Program-made: the position numbers and the translations under genes
Part shown: in pieces, positions 59,501 to 64,000 of the stretch
How the letters are laid out: the number at the start of each line of letters is the position of its first letter
Numbering within the stretch: position 1 is the stretch's first letter
DNA from: CAXTSE01 sp035554115
Lineage (GTDB): Bacteria > Actinomycetota > Actinomycetes > Actinomycetales > Microbacteriaceae
Reading direction: 5' to 3'
DNA length: 64,000 bases
Assembly: GCA_035554115.1 (NCBI GenBank)
Contig: DATMIW010000074.1
Location: forward strand, 1 to 64,000
Notes under the pieces: generated by a model
Databases searched by the model: none
Told to the model about the DNA's origin: nothing
Seen by the model: only the letters and a program-made list of their open reading frames with translations

Positions 59501-60159
59501 TCAACCCGCTGGCTCTCGAAGAGTTCGCGGCGCTGGAACAACGACACAAATTCCTCACCGATCAGCTTGCCGACCTGACGGCAACGCGCGCCGACCTGCT
59601 GCAGATCATTGACGAGATCGACGACAAGATGCGCGACATCTTCGCAGCCGCCTTCGACGACACACGCGTCGCCTTCGACGAGGTGTTCCCGGTGCTGTTC
59701 CCCGGCGGTTCCGGCAGCCTGTTCCTCACTGACCCCGAAAACCTGCTCACCACAGGTATCGAGGTTGCGGTGAAGCCTGCCGGCAAGAAGATCGAGCGGC
59801 TGTCCCTGCTGTCCGGTGGTGAGCGTTCCCTGGCGGCTGTCGCGCTGCTGATCGCAATCTTCAAGGCGCGACCGAGCCCGTTCTACATCATGGATGAGGT
59901 GGAAGCGGCCCTCGATGACGCCAACCTCGGTCGCCTGCTCACCGTCATGAGCGATCTGCGGGCGACCTCACAGCTGATCGTCATCACCCACCAGAAGCGC
60001 ACGATGGAGATCGCGGACGCCCTCTACGGTGTGTCGATGCGGCAGGACGGGGTTAGTGCCGTCGTCGGGCAGCGGGTCGCGCATCCGGAGGGTCGTCCCG
60101 AGCCGGAATCCAGTTCGGCGCCAGAGGCGCGTTCTGAGTCAGAGTCTCAGACCGCCTAG
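56506..60159 (+). CDS. smc: chromosome segregation protein SMC
   Basis: A 1217-residue SMC ATPase. [10 protein letters not shown] and [20 protein letters not shown] (Walker A, about 32) form the N-head; long coiled coils flank a hinge near 500-620 ([20 protein letters not shown], with GG-type turns); [15 protein letters not shown] (about 1100) and [13 protein letters not shown] complete the C-head. Residues about 948-967 are encoded by a REP-like palindrome (59347-59403) in the coil just before the C-head. GTG 56506 gives the expected start [14 protein letters not shown]. The upstream 16-bp repeats may belong to its promoter. Confidence 0.96.
   Translation: [1217 protein letters not shown]
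59347..59403. repeat. REP-like palindrome inside smc
   Basis: CCGGTCGAGCTTGTCGAGACC (positions 59347-59367) and GGTCTCGACAAGCTCGACC (59385-59403) are inverted copies. The encoded segment (VELVETP ... VSTSSTAA) is foreign to SMC coils. The core differs from the recG copy by one base pair in the centre (CTTG for CCTG). Confidence 0.85.
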
Positions 60160-60226
60160 CGCTTGCGGGGCCGGAGTCTGCGACTGTTGCTCGCGACGTT
60201 TCGGTCGGCTTTATCTCGCCACCTGT

Positions 60227-60286
60227 TCCGGGCGGAAACGGGTGCTCATTCACGACTCGTGGACGTAGTCCCTTCTGTGCCCGGAT
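60227..60286. repeat. 60-bp nested palindromic repeat, copy C
   Basis: Aligns gap-free with copies A and B; outer arms TCCGGGC and GCCCGGA are kept while the inner palindrome is partly decayed. It lies between smc and the phosphatase gene and supplies the last 13 codons and stop region of the phosphatase (60246-60286). Confidence 0.8.
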
Positions 60287-60971
60287 CGGAGAGCCTCTCA
60301 TGCGCCAGCCGCTCCCCGGTCAGCCGGGTGACTGGCTCGCCGTTGACCGTTTCCACGATCCAGGTGCCATGCACTCGGCGAACGGTTGACATCGAGCCGT
60401 TGTGAATACTCTCCACGGGACGACGAGCGAGGGCGGCAAGAGTTTCTCGTATGAGGGTGCCGTGACTGACGATGACCACGCCTCCACCCTCGCCAGCACC
60501 CTCGACGATGTCGGTGGTGCTGCCAGCGGCGATGCTGCCATCGGCGGCGAGGCCCGCGCCGGGATTGGCGAGGGGAGAGTCGACAGGGTAGTCGGCAGCG
60601 ATGCGGTCGAGTGCGGCCTGGCCGCGAGCGGCGACGCTGGCCAGGGACTCTGCGCCCGGATACTCACGATCCGGATGCGAGATCGCGGTGGCTTGGGCGC
60701 TGCTGCCTTCGAGCGACCCATAGTCGCGCTCGGTCAGCCCCTCGTAGCTGGGACCGTATGGGATGCCCAGCTCGTCTGCGATGATTCGCGCGGTTTCCGC
60801 GGCTCGCGCCAGGGGTGAACTGACGACGCGCATCCATGGTGTGCCCGCCAACAGCTCTGCCACCTCGAATGCCTGTTGACGTCCCACAGCGTTGAGCGGG
60901 ATGTCGCTGGAACCCTGCAAAAGATCGTCGCGGTTCCAGTCGGTTTGGCCATGGCGGATGAACGCATACAC
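60246..60971 (-). CDS. histidine phosphatase (phosphoglycerate mutase-like) family protein
   Basis: A 241-residue protein beginning VYAFIRHGQTDWN, the RHG catalytic motif, with ERDYGSLEG as the acid region and VIVSHGTLIRE holding the second histidine. These enzymes remove phosphate from sugars, nucleotides or cobalamin precursors; the substrate is unknown. GTG 60971 is chosen; upstream the frame runs into (CAGCCG)4 coding for Cys-Gly repeats and then antisense of the next gene. The C-terminal tail (LSDPGTEGTTSTSRE) comes from repeat copy C. Confidence 0.85.
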   Translation of the reverse strand: MYAFIRHGQTDWNRDDLLQGSSDIPLNAVGRQQAFEVAELLAGTPWMRVVSSPLARAAETARIIADELGIPYGPSYEGLTERDYGSLEGSSAQATAISHPDREYPGAESLASVAARGQAALDRIAADYPVDSPLANPGAGLAADGSIAAGSTTDIVEGAGEGGGVVIVSHGTLIRETLAALARRPVESIHNGSMSTVRRVHGTWIVETVNGEPVTRLTGERLAHERLSDPGTEGTTSTSRE

Positions 60972-60984
60972 ACTCTGATCCTTG

Positions 60985-61008
60985 CAGCCGCAGCCGCAGC
61001 CGCAGCCG
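60985..61008. repeat. (CAGCCG)4 microsatellite
   Basis: Four perfect CAGCCG units lie in the 44-bp gap between the phosphatase start and the end of the signal peptidase fusion gene. Probably a slippage tract. Confidence 0.8.
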
Positions 61009-61015
61009 GACCGGA

Positions 61016-62704
61016 TCAGCCGATGGTGAAGCTCGCGCTGGTGGCCGCCGTGAGGCTGCCCGATACGGCTCGCAGCGTGTAGGTGCCCTTCTTGTTGATG
61101 CTGCAGCCTGAATACGTCGCGACCCCGGCCACGGCTGCGCGCGGGTTTCCCGAGCAAGTAAGGGTGGTTCCGCCCGGTGTGCCCGTGATGGACAGAGTGA
61201 CCGACGCGGTGCTGGTGGTCACGGTGTTCCCGTTCACGTCCTGGATGACCACCTCTGGCTGGGGGTTGAACGGCACCGAACCGGGCGTGTCCAACGGGCT
61301 TGTCGAGAAGGCCAACTTGCTCGCTGTGCCGGGCGTCACGGTGAACGCCGTGCTCGTGGCGGCCGCGAGAGCCCCGGAAGTAGCAGTGAAGGTGTAGGTG
61401 CCGGTGCGGTTGACCCGGCATCCGGCGAATACCGCGACTCCCGCAACGGCGGCCCTCGGGTTGGTTGTGCAGGTCAGGGTCGCGGTGCCTGGCGTTGTGA
61501 GAGCCAGGGTGACAGGTGCCGTGCTGGTTGTCACGGTGTTGCCCCCGGCATCCTGGACCGTGACGCGTGGCTGCGTGGCAAGGTTCGCTCCCGCGACCAC
61601 AGAAGTGGATGGCTGGGTCGTGAATTGCAGACGTGCCGCGGGGCCGACCGAGATGACGAAGCTGGCGCTGACGGCTGCGGTCAGGGTGCCGGAGCGGGCC
61701 GTCAGAGTGTAGGTGCCGTTCTTGTTTATCGAGCATCCAGCGAATGTCGCACGGCCGTCGACGGCGGCTCGTGGGTTGGATGCACAGCTGAGCACGGCGC
61801 CGGCAGGGGTTGTGATCTCGAGGGTCACTTGTGCCGCCGTGGTGTTTGCGGTGCGACCGCTCGCGTCTTGTACGACGACGACAGGCTGGGTGGGGAATGC
61901 GATCCCCCCTGTCGATGCGGAGGGGCTTGTCGCGAAAGCGAGTTTTGTGGCCGGTCCCGAAGCGGCATATGCCCAGTTGTTCCCGACAGATGTCGTCGTG
62001 CCGGTGAAGCCGGCGCTGCTCTGGCCGAAGACTGAGACACTGAGCACCGCGACGGCGGCGGCGACCGTGACGAAGGGCCCCGCGCGGAGGGCGAATGTTG
62101 CGAGCGCCGGGGACCGCGCAGGCCGAGGCCGAACCAGGCGATGCTTGCCGGGGATGGCCAAGATACGGGCGCTCTCGATCAGCAGCGCCACGATCGTGAG
62201 TGCGACCCACGCGGCCAAAGGCAGGGTATTCCCGGTACTCAGCCAGAGCGAGGGGAGTCCGATATAGGGCACCAGAATGACGGCGCGAGCCAGGATGTTC
62301 TCTCGGTCGAGTGGGGCACTGTCGGCTTGCGGATTGGCGTCGCCTTGCGTGACGAGTGTGCCGTCGTTATTAACCGCGACGATGCGGTGCAGCACGAGAC
62401 CTTCGTGTGCCGAACCGGCGGGAGCTTCGAAGGTGACGACGCGGCCGAGGGGAACCTCGGCATCTTTGGCCAACGGAGCGGTGAGCACAACATCGCCTGG
62501 ATCGATATGTGGCCGCATCGAACCGCTCTGCACGACTGACCCGCTTAGCCCTCCTACCAGGGGTGAGAGAGCACACGCGACGAGGGCGAGAATGAAGACG
62601 AGATAGCCGCGAGCGATCGCTGCCACGATCAGCCAGCCCCAGTGGGCTCCCCGCCCGGCGGGAGTGCCGCTGGGCGGAGAGCTGGGGAGTCCTGGGTGCC
62701 ACAT
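61016..62704 (-). CDS. SipW-type signal peptidase I fused to three Ig-like repeats
   Basis: A 562-residue membrane protein. Residues about 22-50 are a helix, then VQSGSMRPHIDPGDVV gives the nucleophile S62 and GLVLHRIVAV gives H106: the Ser/His pair of ER-type (SipW) peptidases rather than Ser/Lys. A second helix lies near 165-185, and a third (FVTVAAAVAVLSVSVF) ends at about 226 followed by SSAGFTGTTTSVGNNWAYA. Three repeats of about 104 residues (about 252-562) follow, each TKLAF-like to TxAxSxxFTIxx with two cysteines around NPRAAV. The TasA-like gene lies directly upstream on the same strand. ATG 62704 is the start. Confidence 0.88.
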   Translation of the reverse strand: MWHPGLPSSPPSGTPAGRGAHWGWLIVAAIARGYLVFILALVACALSPLVGGLSGSVVQSGSMRPHIDPGDVVLTAPLAKDAEVPLGRVVTFEAPAGSAHEGLVLHRIVAVNNDGTLVTQGDANPQADSAPLDRENILARAVILVPYIGLPSLWLSTGNTLPLAAWVALTIVALLIESARILAIPGKHRLVRPRPARSPALATFALRAGPFVTVAAAVAVLSVSVFGQSSAGFTGTTTSVGNNWAYAASGPATKLAFATSPSASTGGIAFPTQPVVVVQDASGRTANTTAAQVTLEITTPAGAVLSCASNPRAAVDGRATFAGCSINKNGTYTLTARSGTLTAAVSASFVISVGPAARLQFTTQPSTSVVAGANLATQPRVTVQDAGGNTVTTSTAPVTLALTTPGTATLTCTTNPRAAVAGVAVFAGCRVNRTGTYTFTATSGALAAATSTAFTVTPGTASKLAFSTSPLDTPGSVPFNPQPEVVIQDVNGNTVTTSTASVTLSITGTPGGTTLTCSGNPRAAVAGVATYSGCSINKKGTYTLRAVSGSLTAATSASFTIG

Positions 62705-62738
62705 GGTGGGCCCCTTCGTCGCTATCCCTGGTTGGTGG

Positions 62739-63362
62739 CTAGTTGCTCTGGAACTCCCAGACGAAGTCCGTCGAAATCGATTTGCCCTGCAGGGCATCGA
62801 TTTGCGCCTGAGTCAGTCCAGTCGTGTCGAACTTCCAGTAGAACTTGTAGGTCTTGGTCTCACCTTGAGCGTTGCCCGTGGTGTTCCAGTCAAGGTCGCT
62901 GGCAGCTGCCTGGGCGAAACTCTGAGGGGTGTCGCTCGTGACAAACGCCTGGCTGGGGTAGACCGTGTCTCCAGGGTCGGCGACGAAGCCTCCGCAGCCT
63001 CCACCGAAAGTTCCGCCGGTTCCCTTTTGGAGGGTGCCCACGATGTACTGCTCCAGGCCGTCCATGGCAACCCGGCTCTGGTATAGGCGGACGATCCCCG
63101 GCACTGACGCCGTTGACGTGACCTTGATGCACTTGGTGCCTTCTTGCCCAGGTACCACATTGGCCACGGTGAACAGCGCCGAGCCCTGGTCGTCATCCGA
63201 GAGCGAAACCGATCCAGTGGCCCAGTTGTTTCCCACGTTCTGGGTCTTGGCGGTGAAGGCGGCGCTCGATCCCTGCCAGACGAGCAAGCCCGCCAGGACG
63301 ATCGCCACGGGTGCGGCGCTGAAGCCAGCGATGCGACGGATGCGGATACTTGGTGCGGACAT
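62739..63362 (-). CDS. TasA/camelysin-like secreted protein with SipW-dependent signal
   Basis: A 207-residue protein from ATG 63362, 9 nt after GGGGG. A helix (AAPVAIVLAGLLVWQG) leads into SSAAFTAKTQNVGNNWATG (32-50), the pattern of SipW-dependent signal peptides. The mature part has beta-strand character (VSLSDDDQGSALFTVANVV, KCIKVTSTAS, TYKFYWKFDTTGL). It fits the TasA/CalY class, which in Bacillus forms surface fibres. The adjacent SipW-type fusion is its likely processing enzyme, 34 bp downstream. Confidence 0.82.
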   Translation of the reverse strand: MSAPSIRIRRIAGFSAAPVAIVLAGLLVWQGSSAAFTAKTQNVGNNWATGSVSLSDDDQGSALFTVANVVPGQEGTKCIKVTSTASVPGIVRLYQSRVAMDGLEQYIVGTLQKGTGGTFGGGCGGFVADPGDTVYPSQAFVTSDTPQSFAQAAASDLDWNTTGNAQGETKTYKFYWKFDTTGLTQAQIDALQGKSISTDFVWEFQSN

Positions 63363-63431
63363 TGCGATTCCCCCTGTTTCCTGCTCAGTCATTCGCGACG
63401 ATTGGGGCGAGTGACACGTGGACGGTTCGGG

Positions 63432-63522
63432 TTGTACCCCGATCCGATCGTTGTGGGCTCAGTGTAAGCACATGTATGTCCCCCCGCATGTCCCCCAGTT
63501 CGGGGAGTTTGTACCCCGGTCC
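63432..63522. promoter_or_regulatory. Repeat-bearing control region between the TasA-like gene and ftsY
   Basis: TTGTACCCCGATCC (63432-63445) and TTGTACCCCGGTCC (63509-63522) are 77 bp apart, and ATGTCCCCC occurs twice between them (about 63475-63497). The region 63363-63590 has no gene. The repeats could be operators for the surface-protein operon or for ftsY. Confidence 0.5.
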
Positions 63523-63590
63523 TTATGCGGCACTTCCCGCGTTATCCGCGGATTCATTCCTGATGGACACCGCTTGGCTAGGCTGGCGGG

Positions 63591-64000
63591 ATGGCATCAT
63601 CGTGGTCGCTCGGTTCGGCCCTGCGCGGCATGTTCACGCGTTCGACAATCGACGAAACGACCTGGGTTGACCTCGAAGACGCCCTGCTAAGCGCCGACTT
63701 CGGCCCTGGCCTCACCGAGTCGTTGCTGGAAGAGCTCCGCGCCAAGGTGACCAAGTACCGCACGACCGACCCGGCTGACCTGCAGCGGATGCTGCGCGAA
63801 ACAATCGAGGAACGTCTCGCCCGCCTCGACCCCACCCTCACGCTGAGCAACCGTCCCGCTATTGTGCTGGTCGTCGGCGTGAACGGTGTCGGCAAGACCA
63901 CCACGATCGGCAAGTTTGCGCGGTTCTTGACCACGCGTGGTCGCACCGTTTTGGTCGGTGCGGCCGACACCTTCCGAGCGGCAGCCGTGGAGCAGTTGGC
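63591..64000 (+). CDS. ftsY: signal recognition particle receptor FtsY (partial at window end)
   Basis: The frame from ATG 63591 is open to the window end (136 codons). TTWVDLEDALLSADFGPGL is the N domain, and VVGVNGVGKTTTIGKFARFL is the G1 GTP loop, followed by GAADTFRAAAVEQL. It targets ribosomes with nascent membrane proteins via SRP. The N-terminal acidic region found in E. coli is absent, as usual in Actinobacteria. TAGGCT at 63579-63584 is 6 nt before the ATG, a leaderless promoter. The smc-ftsY neighbourhood is interrupted here by the surface-protein genes. Confidence 0.95.
   Translation, partial: MASSWSLGSALRGMFTRSTIDETTWVDLEDALLSADFGPGLTESLLEELRAKVTKYRTTDPADLQRMLRETIEERLARLDPTLTLSNRPAIVLVVGVNGVGKTTTIGKFARFLTTRGRTVLVGAADTFRAAAVEQL

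Noticed and set aside
60972..62210. Upstream extension of the phosphatase frame to about 654 residues
   Set aside because: The extension is antisense-free but reads the same strand as the Ig-fusion in another frame, with Cys-Gly repeats from a CAGCCG tract; the family start is VYAFIRHGQ at 60971.
1..64000. CRISPR arrays or insertion sequences with transposase
   Set aside because: No regularly spaced repeat-spacer unit and no transposase frame is present; all repeats found are short palindromes or tandem units.

Overview
This 64-kb window is high-GC actinobacterial chromosome, most likely from the family Microbacteriaceae. The evidence is the housekeeping gene content and order, the very frequent GTG starts, many leaderless promoters (a TAnnnT hexamer 5-8 nt before the start codon), and the abundant short palindromes with the core TCGAGCCTGTCGAGA, which I associate with this family. 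I cannot name the genus from sequence alone.

Layout. 1-3.7 kb: end of leuB, then ilvE, a fumarylacetoacetase-family hydrolase and gltX. 3.7-5.3 kb: repeat-rich spacer, then a small HAAS-like membrane protein and a b561-type cytochrome (minus). 5.4-8.6 kb: FAD amine-oxidase-like enzyme, tRNA-Gln(CUG), and an AbiE-type (type IV) toxin-antitoxin pair with a palindromic operator. 8.7-14.5 kb: a TauE/SafE carrier and a five-gene siderophore uptake cluster on the minus strand with two DtxR/IdeR-like iron boxes. 14.5-17.6 kb: MBL hydrolase divergent from a CsoR-like repressor and a CPH-type metal ATPase. 17.7-20.1 kb: unknown beta-rich protein, lipid kinase, tRNA-Glu(CUC) with terminator. 20.2-25.1 kb: accessory stretch with two adjacent frameshifted membrane genes, a beta-CASP MBL enzyme, a secreted protein with sigma factor and membrane partner, and a UbiE-like methyltransferase. 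25.1-32.8 kb: catabolic-looking block (epimerase, HIBADH-like dehydrogenase, ATPase-less LuxR regulator, P450 with an unusual I helix, GcvT/LigM-like demethylase, flavin monooxygenase) and a truncated SRAP gene. 32.8-34.9 kb: two small membrane proteins and a terC gene under a yybP-ykoY-type (Mn) riboswitch.

35-49.9 kb is mostly core: leuCD behind a leader-peptide attenuator, murA, plsC, a lipoprotein, an EI24/CysZ-like protein, gpsA, ddl, a DUF3515 lipoprotein, thiL, rsmD, corA, recG, coaD. 50-60.2 kb: a DUF222/HNH gene with a LexA-like box, panD, a DUF177 protein, rpmF, rnc, mutM, a tandem GNAT protein and smc. 60.2-63.4 kb: histidine phosphatase, a SipW-type signal peptidase fused to three Ig-like repeats, and a TasA-like small secreted protein. 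The window ends in ftsY.

The most unusual points are: (1) the signal peptidase-Ig fusion, which carries inside itself the same motif seen at the predicted cleavage region of its neighbouring TasA-like substrate, suggesting an enzyme fused to its own substrate; (2) a gap-free 60-bp nested palindrome present three times in intergenic or gene-end positions; (3) REP-like palindromes that have become in-frame coding inserts in recG, smc, the metal ATPase and probably leuC; (4) a leaderless Leu-rich leader peptide and hairpin before leuCD.
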